Shown: positions 27,863 through 37,074 of the stretch, in pieces
Layout: each line of letters opens with the position of its first letter
Position numbering within the stretch: the first letter of the stretch is position 1
Assembly (NCBI GenBank): GCA_019115865.1
Contig: DXCT01000044.1
Location: forward strand, 1-64,000
Reading direction: 5' to 3'
Source of the DNA: Candidatus Yaniella excrementavium
GTDB taxonomy: Bacteria; Actinomycetota; Actinomycetes; Actinomycetales; Micrococcaceae
Length of the DNA: 64,000 nucleotides
Program-made: the position numbers and the translations under genes
The notes under the pieces: generated by a model
What the model saw: the letters and a program-made list of their open reading frames with translations, nothing else
Database searches by the model: none
What the model was told of the DNA's origin: nothing

Positions 27863-29023
27863 ATGCAGTTTGGTATCTTCACCATCGGTGATGTCACTCC
27901 TGATCCACACACGGGGAAAGCCCCATCTGAAAACCAGCGTATTAAGGATACGGTCAAGATCGCCAAGCACGCCGAACAGGCTGGCTTTGAGGTCTTTGCA
28001 ACTGGCCAGCACCATAACCCACCATTTGTTGCCCCTGGCAACCCGCCGGTACTACTCTCCTATCTCGCAGCACAAACACAGAATCTCATCCTATCAACAG
28101 CAACCACACTCATTACCACGATGGATCCTGTTCGCTTGGCAGAAGACTACGCCTACCTACAACACTTGTCCGATGGGCGTGTAGATCTAGCCATGGGGCG
28201 TGGCAATACCGGCCCGGTGTACCCATGGTTCGGCAAAGACATTCGTCAGGGCATTCCTTTAGCCGTCGAAAACTATAACCTGCTGTACCGCCTTTGGAGG
28301 GAAACGGAAGTGGACTGGGAAGGACGCTTCCGTACTCCACTACAGCAATTTACCTCGACGCCGCGTCCACTGGACGACATTCCACCGTTTGTTTGGCATG
28401 GGTCCATTCGTTCACCAGAAATTGCAGAACAAGCTGCCTACTATGGGGATGGTTTCTTCCACAACAATATTTTTTGGAACAAAGAGCACGTAGTCCAAAT
28501 GGTACAGCTGTACCGTCAACGCTACGAGTACTACGGTCACGGTAAAGCTCACCAAGCGTACGTCGCATTGGGCGGACAAACTTTCATGCGTGAAAAATCC
28601 CAGGATGCTTGGGACGAGTTCCGCCCCTACTTCGACAATGCCCCAGTCTACGGCCACGGTCCGTCAATGGAAGATTTCACAAAGATGACTCCGCTGACGG
28701 TTGGCTCACCAGAACAAGTTATTGAACGGACGTTAGAGTTTCGCCAGTGGGTAGGCGACTACCAGCGGCAGATGTTCTTGATCGACCACGCCGGTCTATC
28801 AACCAAGACTGTGTTAGAACAGATCGATTTATTCGGTGAGAAGGTGCTTCCTACCCTGCGGAAAGAATTTGCCAAGGGACGCCCCGAAGATGTTCCCTCC
28901 GCACCGACCCACGAGTTCCTCAAGGCACGCCATGCGGCCGGCAATGCACCAATCGCTGGTGGTGGCGTGGGTTCTGAGGCGCACAAAGAACGACAGCAGG
29001 CTCAAGCGAGTGGATCTGAATAA
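27863..29023 (+). CDS. luciferase-like FMN-dependent monooxygenase (CE1758 type)
   Basis: LLM-class flavin oxidoreductase of 386 residues. It begins MQFGIFTIGDVTPDPHTG and has the TIM-barrel marks LSTATTLITTMDPVRLAEDYAYL and GRVDLAMGRGNTGPVYPWFG. The C-terminal tail is Ala/Gly/Gln-rich. The pair with a downstream NADPH-dependent FMN reductase and a MarR regulator matches the CE1758-CE1759 type operons of corynebacteria, where the reductase supplies reduced FMN. Substrate unknown. GAGGGG lies 6 nt before the ATG. Confidence 0.92.
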   Translation: MQFGIFTIGDVTPDPHTGKAPSENQRIKDTVKIAKHAEQAGFEVFATGQHHNPPFVAPGNPPVLLSYLAAQTQNLILSTATTLITTMDPVRLAEDYAYLQHLSDGRVDLAMGRGNTGPVYPWFGKDIRQGIPLAVENYNLLYRLWRETEVDWEGRFRTPLQQFTSTPRPLDDIPPFVWHGSIRSPEIAEQAAYYGDGFFHNNIFWNKEHVVQMVQLYRQRYEYYGHGKAHQAYVALGGQTFMREKSQDAWDEFRPYFDNAPVYGHGPSMEDFTKMTPLTVGSPEQVIERTLEFRQWVGDYQRQMFLIDHAGLSTKTVLEQIDLFGEKVLPTLRKEFAKGRPEDVPSAPTHEFLKARHAAGNAPIAGGGVGSEAHKERQQAQASGSE

Positions 29024-29077
29024 AAATCTTGTCACAACCACGTACGATGATTAATCGGAGATTCTACAAGGATTGCT

Positions 29078-29758
29078 ATGGAAACGTCATTTGAGTCAAC
29101 AGATCCGTTCACCCCGGACACGAGGCACATTGCAGTCGTCACCGCAGGTCTCAGCGACCCGAGCTCGACCTCATTACTCGGCAAACAGCTAGCGGAGGCG
29201 GCCGCTGATGCATTGTCCCAACGCGGATACCGAGCCGAAATGCATCATTTCGAACTCCGAGAAGTGGCTACCGATATCGCCGATTCGATGGTCACCTCTA
29301 GTCGTTCTGAGCGGTTGATAGAAATGATCCGCGAGGTAGAACAAGCCGATGGGATCATTGCAGTGTCGCCTGTGTTCAAAGCCACCTATTCCGGTCTGTT
29401 TAAATCGTTCTGGGACCTTATCGACAATGATTCGCTGACCGGTGTGCCAATCCAGTTGGGTGCAACCGGAGGCAGTCCCCGCCACTCATTGGTGATCGAT
29501 ACGGCGATGAGACCGCTGTTCTCGTATCTACGAATGCGCGTTATGCCCACCGGGGTATACGCTGCCACGGAAGATTGGGGCTCGGTCAATACTGACCCGA
29601 ATTCCAATGAGGCGTACTTGAGCCGTAGAATAGCCCACGCCGGAGATGATCTTACCGAGGTCGTCACCCGATTAGCCCCGCGTCCACGCCGTGCATCGTC
29701 ACAGCCGAAAGAACTGGAAGTGATTCCCTTTGAACAACTCCTCAACGGACCTGACTAG
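29078..29758 (+). CDS. NAD(P)H-dependent FMN reductase (CE1759 type)
   Basis: Flavodoxin-like reductase of 226 residues. The N-terminal AVVTAGLSDPSSTS is the FMN phosphate loop, AVSPVFKATYSGLFKSFWDL resembles the FMN-reductase core, and LGATGGSPRHS follows. It makes reduced FMN for the preceding monooxygenase. AAGGATT lies before the ATG. It overlaps the following MarR gene by 29 nt. Confidence 0.9.
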   Translation: METSFESTDPFTPDTRHIAVVTAGLSDPSSTSLLGKQLAEAAADALSQRGYRAEMHHFELREVATDIADSMVTSSRSERLIEMIREVEQADGIIAVSPVFKATYSGLFKSFWDLIDNDSLTGVPIQLGATGGSPRHSLVIDTAMRPLFSYLRMRVMPTGVYAATEDWGSVNTDPNSNEAYLSRRIAHAGDDLTEVVTRLAPRPRRASSQPKELEVIPFEQLLNGPD

Positions 29759-30215
29759 TGAACAGCTGCGCCAGCCTCTTGGTCCGGCCTTTCGGGTCTA
29801 TTTTGAGACCACAGCACGACTTCTCGACAGCTTAGAGAAGCGTCTCAAACAGCAAATGGGTCTCACTTTGAGCGAATACAATATGCTGCTGTTACTCTCA
29901 GAGGCTCCCGAGGGACGTATGCGCATGGGGCAACTTGCAGATGCGATTGTGTTCTCTCCATCGCGACTCACTTATCAGGTAAAAGTGCTCTCTGAGCGAG
30001 GACTCGTGAAACGTGTCAAGTGTCCAGAAGACGGACGCGCTTGGCAAACAGAGCTGACGGCGGACGGTAGAAGGATGTTTCGTCGTGCCTCCATTGTTCA
30101 TGCAAAAGGTGTCAAGGGTCTTTTCACCGATGCCGTAAGCGACGAACAGCTCTCAATGATCCGCCAGATTTTCACTCAAGTATCGCAAAATCTTGATCAA
30201 GTACACGAGGAATAA
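29730..30215 (+). CDS. MarR-family regulator of the monooxygenase operon
   Basis: Winged-helix repressor of 161 residues, with the MarR core: LTLSEYNMLLLLSEAPEGRMRMGQLADAI and SRLTYQVKVLSERGLVKRV, then DGRAWQTELTADGRRMF as the wing. The start is TTG at 29730 (GGAAG lies 8 nt upstream), so it overlaps the reductase by 29 nt; other in-frame starts are far downstream and would remove the helix before the HTH. As the third gene of the operon it is a strong candidate to bind the palindromes upstream of the first. Confidence 0.88.
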   Translation: MNNSSTDLTSEQLRQPLGPAFRVYFETTARLLDSLEKRLKQQMGLTLSEYNMLLLLSEAPEGRMRMGQLADAIVFSPSRLTYQVKVLSERGLVKRVKCPEDGRAWQTELTADGRRMFRRASIVHAKGVKGLFTDAVSDEQLSMIRQIFTQVSQNLDQVHEE

Positions 30216-31139
30216 TTAGTCAGGCGAACCGAGGACAATTTCCACGGTATCAGCACGTTGCGCGAGCAGCTCTTCATCGGCTATAAGCGTTTGCAGTGTC
30301 GACAGCATCAGCTTATTGCCTACGACGTCTGAGTAATCATTCGGTGTAGCGACCAACGCAAGTTCAGGACCTGCTCCCCCACCGGCAACGACGGTTCCGT
30401 CCGCAGTTTGGGTAGCGACGCCTCGGCCAGGTGCCATAGCCAGCTGCGATAAACCGGGGATGAGATCAGTAAGTTTGGCAAGCTCTTGGGCAATCTGGAC
30501 ATCCTCATACGAGGGGGTCCATTGTTGCTGCTGGGCCAGCGCATAAACGGCAGGACGACGAACAACGAAGGTCAGTGTAGCGCCCGGGTCCACAACGACT
30601 AATTCGTTACCTTCATCTACGGCGCTAAGGCACGCCCGAGGCATCCATACGGCAACAGGCCGCGCGTCCTTGTGCCAAGCTGTTAATCTCGGAATTGATG
30701 TGAACACCGGTAAAGCCCCGCGACCGTCGGCTGATGTCAGCGAGACTAACGCAACATCCGACTCTTTATCCGACTCCACTGTGTGCTCATGACCATGATC
30801 ATCTACATGGGTGTGACTACTGGTCTCCGCAACGGTTGGAACAACTGCTGCAAAGACGCGAATCTTCTCGAGGACTTTGATGACGTCTTTTTCATTCGCG
30901 TTTCCGTCGATCAAATCTTGGCTGACTTTAGCCCATGCGTCATCTGCGAGGCCGTCATCGGTGTCAAAGGCATGGAGTGGGTTGCTTGATCCGGCAATCC
31001 CTGATCCAGATAGATCTCGCCCCTCCCACGTCGTACCTGCTGAGTCAGCAGGGCGACCAAAGGCATCTCGATTTTGGCGCGCCAAATTTCGTTCTAAGGC
31101 TGCTTGAATATGGCCGGGAAGTTGCGGTCGATCTCGCAT
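30216..31139 (-). CDS. SseB-family protein with a His-rich insertion
   Basis: A 307-residue protein of the SseB family, conserved near hisA/priA in actinobacteria; its biochemical role is not established. The N-terminal third looks flexible. The SseB domain includes ALPVFTSIPRLTAWHKDARPVAVW and LVVVDPGATLTFVVRR. Between them, five histidines at 109, 111, 115, 117 and 119 (HTHVDDHGHEH) form a possible metal-binding loop that looks like an insertion. It is downstream of priA by 6 nt. No membrane segment is visible. Confidence 0.85.
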   Translation of the reverse strand: MRDRPQLPGHIQAALERNLARQNRDAFGRPADSAGTTWEGRDLSGSGIAGSSNPLHAFDTDDGLADDAWAKVSQDLIDGNANEKDVIKVLEKIRVFAAVVPTVAETSSHTHVDDHGHEHTVESDKESDVALVSLTSADGRGALPVFTSIPRLTAWHKDARPVAVWMPRACLSAVDEGNELVVVDPGATLTFVVRRPAVYALAQQQQWTPSYEDVQIAQELAKLTDLIPGLSQLAMAPGRGVATQTADGTVVAGGGAGPELALVATPNDYSDVVGNKLMLSTLQTLIADEELLAQRADTVEIVLGSPD

Positions 31140-31145
31140 CTTTGC

Positions 31146-31892
31146 CTAAACATCTTTCACAGCGGTGCCGGAAGCAACCTGTAGTGCCTGTTCTAGCGTA
31201 AATTGATTCGCGTAGAGAGCTTTTCCGATAATCGCACCTTCGATACCACGATCAACCATGCCGGCAAGTTTGGCAATATCGTCAAGGGTTGAGATCCCGC
31301 CGGAAGCAACCACAGGTTTCCCCGTCTTTTCGGCAATTTGGACCAGCAGCTCGGTATTTGGACCAGTCAGAGTACCGTCCTTGGTGATATCTGTGACAAC
31401 GTACCGTGCACAGCCTGCTGTTTCGAGCTGCTCAAGCACATCCCAAATATTGCCGCCTTCTTGGACCCAGCCTCTGGTTGCCAGCTTTTCGCCCCGAACA
31501 TCGAGGCCTACAGCGATCTTGTCGCCGTACTTTTTGATTACTTGAGCCGTCCACTCTGGGTTTTCCAACGCAGCAGTACCAAGATTGACCCGGGTGGCGC
31601 CCATTGCGAGTGCTTCGTCTAGGGAAGCGTCGTCGCGTAGACCACCCGATAGCTCGATTTTGATGCCGAGTTCACTCGTGATTCGGCGTATAATCTCGCG
31701 GTTATTGCCGTGCCCAAACGCTGCGTCGAGGTCTACCAGATGGAGCCATTCGGCACCTGCCTGCTGCCAACCAATTGCTGCTTCAAATGGATCACCGTAG
31801 TTGGTCGCGGTGCCGTAGGCTCCTTGGACAAGCCGCACGGCTTTGCCGTCCTGAACGTCGACGGCGGGTAATAGTTCTAGTGGTGTGGTCAT
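31146..31892 (-). CDS. priA: phosphoribosyl isomerase A (bifunctional HisA/TrpF)
   Basis: TIM barrel of 248 residues that isomerises ProFAR in histidine synthesis and, in actinobacteria, phosphoribosyl anthranilate in tryptophan synthesis. The catalytic aspartates are D11 in [10 protein letters not shown] and the one in [10 protein letters not shown]. The N-terminal [16 protein letters not shown] is the family mark. It follows the small membrane gene by 12 nt. TrpF activity is expected from the lineage, not shown by the sequence. Confidence 0.95.
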   Translation of the reverse strand: MTTPLELLPAVDVQDGKAVRLVQGAYGTATNYGDPFEAAIGWQQAGAEWLHLVDLDAAFGHGNNREIIRRITSELGIKIELSGGLRDDASLDEALAMGATRVNLGTAALENPEWTAQVIKKYGDKIAVGLDVRGEKLATRGWVQEGGNIWDVLEQLETAGCARYVVTDITKDGTLTGPNTELLVQIAEKTGKPVVASGGISTLDDIAKLAGMVDRGIEGAIIGKALYANQFTLEQALQVASGTAVKDV

Positions 31893-31904
31893 ACTTCTCC
31901 GTTA

Positions 31905-32069
31905 TTAGTCAGCCCATGGAATGGTAAAGAACGCCGCAATCACTGCAAGGACGGCAAGAATGATAGCAGCAATGCGAACCCAGACTGGCGCTTTTTGTCT
32001 GTGTAGTGACCAGGCGCCACCCAGTAAGATACCGCCCAGTGCCAGTAGTAGTGTTGACCACCAAGGCAT
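31905..32069 (-). CDS. small two-segment membrane protein between hisH and priA
   Basis: A 54-residue protein whose ATG overlaps the hisH stop as TAATG, so it is coupled to hisH; six extra codons upstream lie inside hisH and are not needed. It starts MPWWSTLLLALGGILLGGAW and has two hydrophobic helices (about 4-22 and 32-50) joined by a short basic loop LHRQKAP, ending TIPWAD. A gene of this kind between hisH and priA occurs in related actinobacteria. The function is unknown; position suggests co-expression with histidine genes only. Confidence 0.75.
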   Translation of the reverse strand: MPWWSTLLLALGGILLGGAWSLHRQKAPVWVRIAAIILAVLAVIAAFFTIPWAD

Positions 32070-32707
32070 TATACAGTTCCTAACCAATTATTTAATAGTT
32101 GCAGACCGGCAGGGCCGGAAAGTTCTGGATGAAATTGCACTCCAGTTAATGGCCCATTTTCCACAGCGGCAATAAAATCTCCGCCATGATTCGACCACGA
32201 TACTTGTGGTGGTTCCATGACTTCTATACCCTGATCAAAATTCCACTCCAGCACCGCATACGAGTGCGCAAAGTAGAAGCGCTCGGCCTCTAGACCTTTG
32301 AATATGGTGCTGTTCTGGGCCGGTCGTATAGTGCTCCAACCTAGGTGCGGAACGGTCTCAGCTTTTAGCTTTTCAACCGTACCTGGCCACTCACCCATAC
32401 CTTCATGGTTGCCAAATTCTGTTGAGTCGTCAAAAAACACTTGATGACCTACACATACTCCGAGCACTGGACGACCACCGGCGACACGCTGTCCGATCCA
32501 CCGAGTAATACTAAATTTGTCCATGGCCTGTTTGCACGCGGCAAATGCTCCGTTACCAGGCAGCACCATACCGTCAGCTGCAACGAGGTCAGAGCCTCGC
32601 GAGGTAACCAACACGTCAGCACCGTTATAGGCGAATGCATTAGCTAATGAGCCCAGGTTACCAATACCATAATCGGCTATCGCAATAGTAGGTTTCTTGC
32701 CGGACAC
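32069..32707 (-). CDS. hisH: imidazole glycerol phosphate synthase, glutaminase subunit
   Basis: Class I glutamine amidotransferase that feeds ammonia to HisF. The 212 residues have the catalytic Cys85 in GVCVGHQVFF and the His/Glu pair in VQFHPELSGPAG near the C-terminus. The start is GTG overlapping the hisB stop (TAGTG). hisF is not in the window. The expected subunit interface cannot be checked here. Confidence 0.96.
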   Translation of the reverse strand: MSGKKPTIAIADYGIGNLGSLANAFAYNGADVLVTSRGSDLVAADGMVLPGNGAFAACKQAMDKFSITRWIGQRVAGGRPVLGVCVGHQVFFDDSTEFGNHEGMGEWPGTVEKLKAETVPHLGWSTIRPAQNSTIFKGLEAERFYFAHSYAVLEWNFDQGIEVMEPPQVSWSNHGGDFIAAVENGPLTGVQFHPELSGPAGLQLLNNWLGTV

Positions 32708-33324
32708 TAGAGCGCGCCCTTGGTCGAAGGTATCCCGTCGACTCGCGGGTCCTGTTCAATAGCCTGACGAATGGCGCGGGCAAATGCTTTGAACTGTACC
32801 TCAACGATGTGGTGTGGGTCGCGGCCACGTAGTAGGTCAATGTGCACATTGATTGCAGCGTGATGGCTGAAAGATTCAAAAACGTGACGGGTCATGGCCC
32901 CGGTAAAGTGCCCACCTATCAGATGGTAGACCTGGGCCTCCGATTCGCCCTCATGCAAAAAGTACGGGCGCCCAGAAAGATCGACCACGGCTCGGGCTAA
33001 CGCTTCGTCCATGGGTATTGTGGCTTCACCATAGCGACGTATGCCACGCTTGTCCCCCAGCGCAACCTTGAAGACCTCACCCAGTGTAATCGCTGTGTCC
33101 TCGACCGTATGGTGAACATCGATGTGGGTATCGCCTGTTGCTTGAACCGTTATATCCATAAGCGAGTGACGAGTCAGAGCATCCAACATGTGGTCGAAAA
33201 ACGGTACGCCGGTGGATATGTCTGCGGTACCGGTGCCATCAAGGTCGAGTTCAACATAAACGTCCGACTCGGACGTCGTACGCTTCATCGACGCTTTTCG
33301 ACCAGAAATCAGTTCAGCTGCCAT
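32707..33324 (-). CDS. hisB: imidazoleglycerol-phosphate dehydratase
   Basis: Dehydrates imidazoleglycerol phosphate in the histidine pathway. The roughly 205-residue form starting [17 protein letters not shown] has the duplicated metal-binding His motifs, FDHML...[12 protein letters not shown] and [11 protein letters not shown]. The open frame continues 20 codons upstream, but those lack family similarity. AAGGAG lies 13 nt before the ATG, which is rather far. It is followed by hisH with a 1-nt overlap. Confidence 0.96.
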   Translation of the reverse strand: MAAELISGRKASMKRTTSESDVYVELDLDGTGTADISTGVPFFDHMLDALTRHSLMDITVQATGDTHIDVHHTVEDTAITLGEVFKVALGDKRGIRRYGEATIPMDEALARAVVDLSGRPYFLHEGESEAQVYHLIGGHFTGAMTRHVFESFSHHAAINVHIDLLRGRDPHHIVEVQFKAFARAIRQAIEQDPRVDGIPSTKGAL

Positions 33325-33403
33325 AGAGGTCAGGAAACTCCTTATTAGGCGGAATTTGGTGCGACGATCCATTCTAGTCGCCACCGTATATCTTCAGGCT
33401 ATT

Positions 33404-34519
33404 CTAAGCACTGATTACCTCGCGAAGCGCAACAAGGAACGCGGTGGTTTCTTCAGCTGTCCCAGCTGTTACACGCAGATGGTGCGGAATACCCACATCC
33501 CTGATCAAAACTCCTCGGTCTAATAGTCCTTGCCATACGGCGTGCGCGTTTTCAAACCAGCCAAAGAAGACGAAATTAGAGTCGGAGACGGCAGGTTGCA
33601 AGCCCATTTCTTCTAGCTCAAGCACAATCCTGTCGCGTTGAGCCTTGATTTCATCAACCGTCGCCAAGAGCTCATCTACGTGTTCTAAGGCTGCGTTAGC
33701 CGCAGCCTGAGTAATGGAGGACAGGTGGTATGGCAAACGCACCAGTCTCAAAGCATCGGTGACTTGTGGGGAGGTTGCTAAATATCCGAGGCGGGCACCT
33801 GCCAAAGCGAACGCTTTCGACATGGTACGTGAGATGATTAGACGTTCGCGTCCTGCTAATAGGGTCAAGGCTGATTTGGTATCTGAAAGTGAGAACTCTT
33901 CGTAGGCTTCATCGACGATGACTATGCTATTGAATTGTTTGCCCGCTTGATAAACGGCTTCAACAACATCAAGGCTTAACGCAGTCCCTGTGGGATTATT
34001 GGGCGAACACAGAAAAACGATGTCTGGTGCTGTGGCTTGAACCTGACGTGCGGCTTCTTCTGGTGTCAGGGTAAAGTCGTCTGCCCGAACTCCACTGATG
34101 TATTCGGTGTTTGTTGCAGACGCGAGCAGCGGGTACATCGAGTAAGTTGGTGGAAAACTGAGCACTTTTCGACCCGGTCCACCAAAGGCTTGTAAGACTT
34201 GTTGTAGTACTTCGTTGGAGCCATTAGCCGCCCACACGTTATTTTCGGTGAGATCGTGCCCGAGGTAAGACGCCAAGCGTTGGCGCAGTTCTGTAAATTC
34301 TCGATCCGGATAGCGATTCAGCGACGATGCTGCGGCATGGACCGCCTGGCCAATTGCGTCAACAACCCGCTGAGGCACCGGGTGCGTATTTTCATTCGTA
34401 TTCAGTAGATGCGTTACTTCCAACTGCGGGGCACCATATGGCGATTGCCCGCGCAGATTGTCACGAAGTGGTAGCGCCTCTAGAGCAGCGGTTTTAGCCT
34501 GTTCTTGCTGATTAGTCAC
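33404..34519 (-). CDS. hisC: histidinol-phosphate aminotransferase
   Basis: PLP enzyme converting imidazole acetol phosphate to histidinol phosphate. The 371 residues have SPNNPTGT (172-179), the DEAYEEF segment and Schiff-base lysine K235 in SRTMSKAFALAGARLGY. The GTG start has no Shine-Dalgarno; TAAGCT ends 6 nt before it, so the operon may start here as a leaderless transcript. hisD, usually next to hisC in actinobacteria, is not adjacent. Confidence 0.95.
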   Translation of the reverse strand: MTNQQEQAKTAALEALPLRDNLRGQSPYGAPQLEVTHLLNTNENTHPVPQRVVDAIGQAVHAAASSLNRYPDREFTELRQRLASYLGHDLTENNVWAANGSNEVLQQVLQAFGGPGRKVLSFPPTYSMYPLLASATNTEYISGVRADDFTLTPEEAARQVQATAPDIVFLCSPNNPTGTALSLDVVEAVYQAGKQFNSIVIVDEAYEEFSLSDTKSALTLLAGRERLIISRTMSKAFALAGARLGYLATSPQVTDALRLVRLPYHLSSITQAAANAALEHVDELLATVDEIKAQRDRIVLELEEMGLQPAVSDSNFVFFGWFENAHAVWQGLLDRGVLIRDVGIPHHLRVTAGTAEETTAFLVALREVISA

Positions 34520-34581
34520 GGCAATAGCTTAGCCGGGAGTTCGGTAGCGCAGTGCTGAGTGACGCTGAAAACGCATCCCTG

Positions 34582-34935
34582 CTACTCAGATACAGGGACG
34601 AATAATACTTGACCAACTTCTAACTCGGATGTTTCAAGCTGGTTATACGTCAGAATTTTGTCGAGTACAGCTGCGTGATTGCTGCCGTTCGACAGTCGAC
34701 AAGAAATGCCCCATAACGTATCGCCGGGCTGAACCACGATTCGTTGGGGTGTTACGTCTTCCTTACCGTCAGCAGCGACAGCAGAAGAAATCGGTTGTTG
34801 AGATCCAAACGTTGCTATCGACACAGCTGCCAACACAACCGCCACAAATCCAACGGTGAGCTGAAACACGAAACGACCCTTGGAGGTCAGTTTGAGGTGC
34901 TGTGTGACATTACGGGTGTTTCTGTTCGTAGCCAT
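34582..34935 (-). CDS. LysM-domain membrane-anchored protein
   Basis: A 117-residue protein starting MATNRNTRN, with one hydrophobic segment (FQLTVGFVAVVLAAVSIATF, about 22-41) and a C-terminal LysM domain (RIVVQPGDTLWGISCRL...LFVPV, about 65-115) that would bind peptidoglycan outside the cell. An ATG nine codons upstream of the visible open frame start and an internal one at 34944 are possible; AAGG lies 9 nt before the one I chose. In related genomes this gene neighbours lexA and its YneA-like relatives suppress division. No lexA lies here. Confidence 0.8.
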   Translation of the reverse strand: MATNRNTRNVTQHLKLTSKGRFVFQLTVGFVAVVLAAVSIATFGSQQPISSAVAADGKEDVTPQRIVVQPGDTLWGISCRLSNGSNHAAVLDKILTYNQLETSELEVGQVLFVPVSE

Positions 34936-35031
34936 CGCTAGCATCCTTCCGTTGTTCTTTTCGAATGTTCGATACATTCATTGAATCAACAGGGAGGGAC
35001 ACTATAAGGATTTAGATAGCTAGCAGTGCAA

Positions 35032-37074
35032 CTAGATTTCGGCAGACAATCGTTTCAAGCTCGACAGCGCTTGTTCAGTAGAACGAGTCGCCCAAAAATC
35101 AGGCATGGAAGCTTTTAAGAAACCGCCGTATCCCGCCGTAGCGAGTCTCGAGTCCAATATGGCAACAACTCCGCGGTCTGATGTTGAGCGGATAAGTCTC
35201 CCGGCGCCCTGCGCTAGACGTACCGCTGCGTGATTAGCTGACACCGCCATGAAACCGTTACCACCGCGTTGGCTGATATACCGAGACCGAGCAGAGGCTA
35301 GTGGATCATCCGGACGTGGGAAAGGGATTCGGTCGATAGTGACCAGTCTTAAGGCGTCACCGGGAACGTCTACTCCCTGCCAAAGGGTGAGAGTGCCGAA
35401 AAGACACGTGCGTGTATCTTCTGTGAACTCATCGATAAGTCCAGACAGCGTTGATTCTCCTTGCAAAAGGATGTTCAGCTTTTCGCCGAGACGGCGGCGC
35501 ATTTCTTCGGCTGCAGTTTTTGCGGCACTGCGTGAAGAAAAGAGACAGAGTGCCCCGCCTTTAGACGCCTCGAGAAGTTCTTCAAGACGCTGATGGGACC
35601 GAGCTGAGGGTTGCGGCCCTGGTTTGGGCAGATCCTCAGCTACGTACAGAATGCCTTGTCTTGGATAATCAAATGGACTGCCGACGTCCAGGGTCTTGTA
35701 CTTCGCTCCGCCATTGAGCGTGAATCCTAAATCTCCGACAATAGCATCAAATTTTCCACCAACGGCCAATGTCGCTGATGTCAGGATGGTAGTCGATTCG
35801 TTAAGCAGTTTGTCGCGAAATTTCACCGCGATAGAAAGGGGCGCCGCATAAAGTAAAGGCGCACTATGAGGGTCAGCCTCCACCCACCCGTGACCTGATT
35901 CGAAATGTGAGGGCCTGGTCGCCCAGACAACGATATCGCCTTTGGGCTGCGAACCTGCAGCAATAAGCAGCTCCGAGGTATCCAGGATTTCGCTCAGCCG
36001 GTTTTTCACTAGCTGAACATTGGAGTCTTCAGCATCCTTAACGTCTGATTCTTTGAGATCACTCAACATTTGGCGTGTCTCATTCTGCACTGTTTCAAGC
36101 GAGGTGAGCTGATGCTCGTTGAGTCCTTGGGCGAACCAACCAGTTGGTGCCGTGGTAAATGCAGCTTCTAATCCGGCCGCAGCATCAGTCAGATCAGAAG
36201 CCACGACTGATGCTTCTTGGCGTGCTTGTTTGGCAACATTGCGAATCATCGGTCCCGACAAATGCGAAGTTACCGCCGAGGTGACCCTGTCAGTGAGTTC
36301 ATGTGCCTCGTCAATAACAATCGCATCAGTTTCTGGCATAAGGTTCAGATCTTCGAAAGCAGCAATCGCTAACATTGCGTGGTTTGTCACGACGATATCG
36401 GCTTTCCCCGCAGCCTCACGAGAAAGTTCTGAAAAGCACTCTTCCGCAAAGGGACATTTGGATGCCCCGATACACTCACGCGCTGTCACCGAAATCTGGC
36501 GCCATGCTTCATCAGTCACGCCGGGTTTTAAGTCGTCGCGGTCCCCTGTGTCCGTCTCTTCGGCCCAGTCGCGCAATCGCACAACTTCTTCGCCCAGCTG
36601 AGATAAAGGTTGACCAGTTATATCCGTGGAACCAAGCAGGCTGTCGTCATCAGATTCGGGCGCAGCTCCGTGGAGTTTATGTTTGCAGACATAATTTGCT
36701 CGGCCCTTGAGCAACGCTACGTCAACGGTCCTCGGCAATGATGGTTCAAGCGTGTCCAACAAACGCGGTAAGTCTCGGTTGATGATTTGCGATTGCAGCG
36801 CCAAGGTTGCGGTTGCAATTATTACCGGAGAATCGCTGGCAAGGGCGCGATCGACGGCGGGAATTAAATAGGCTAAAGATTTGCCTGTACCGGTACCAGC
36901 TTGGACTAATAAGTGAGTCCCTGTCTCAAACGCATGAGTGACCTCTTCAGCCATTTGCTGTTGGCCAGGACGCGTTTGGCCCCCCAGTTCGTCAACAACG
37001 TCGGCCAGCCACGCTCCAACCTGGGTTTGTGTTTGACTGGGTGACTTGATGTCTACCGGTTGTTTACCGGACAT
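35032..37074 (-). CDS. DinG/XPD-type ATP-dependent DNA helicase
   Basis: Superfamily 2 helicase of 680 residues. Walker A AGTGTGKS lies at 59-66, the DEAH box is in VIDEAHELTDR, and four cysteines (NYVCKHK, then ECIGASKCPFAEEC) form a plausible iron-sulphur site as in XPD/DinG. C-terminal motifs include FGTLTLWQGVDVPGD and AAVRLAQGAGRLIRS. The ATG overlaps the hflX end by 11 nt, so the two are co-transcribed. Role in R-loop or repair processing is by family. Confidence 0.92.
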   Translation of the reverse strand: MSGKQPVDIKSPSQTQTQVGAWLADVVDELGGQTRPGQQQMAEEVTHAFETGTHLLVQAGTGTGKSLAYLIPAVDRALASDSPVIIATATLALQSQIINRDLPRLLDTLEPSLPRTVDVALLKGRANYVCKHKLHGAAPESDDDSLLGSTDITGQPLSQLGEEVVRLRDWAEETDTGDRDDLKPGVTDEAWRQISVTARECIGASKCPFAEECFSELSREAAGKADIVVTNHAMLAIAAFEDLNLMPETDAIVIDEAHELTDRVTSAVTSHLSGPMIRNVAKQARQEASVVASDLTDAAAGLEAAFTTAPTGWFAQGLNEHQLTSLETVQNETRQMLSDLKESDVKDAEDSNVQLVKNRLSEILDTSELLIAAGSQPKGDIVVWATRPSHFESGHGWVEADPHSAPLLYAAPLSIAVKFRDKLLNESTTILTSATLAVGGKFDAIVGDLGFTLNGGAKYKTLDVGSPFDYPRQGILYVAEDLPKPGPQPSARSHQRLEELLEASKGGALCLFSSRSAAKTAAEEMRRRLGEKLNILLQGESTLSGLIDEFTEDTRTCLFGTLTLWQGVDVPGDALRLVTIDRIPFPRPDDPLASARSRYISQRGGNGFMAVSANHAAVRLAQGAGRLIRSTSDRGVVAILDSRLATAGYGGFLKASMPDFWATRSTEQALSSLKRLSAEI

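Noticed and set aside
34961..34972. TCGAATGTTCGA as an SOS box for the LysM gene.
   Set aside because: The spacer between half-sites is 2 nt instead of the 4 nt needed for LexA, so I do not call it.
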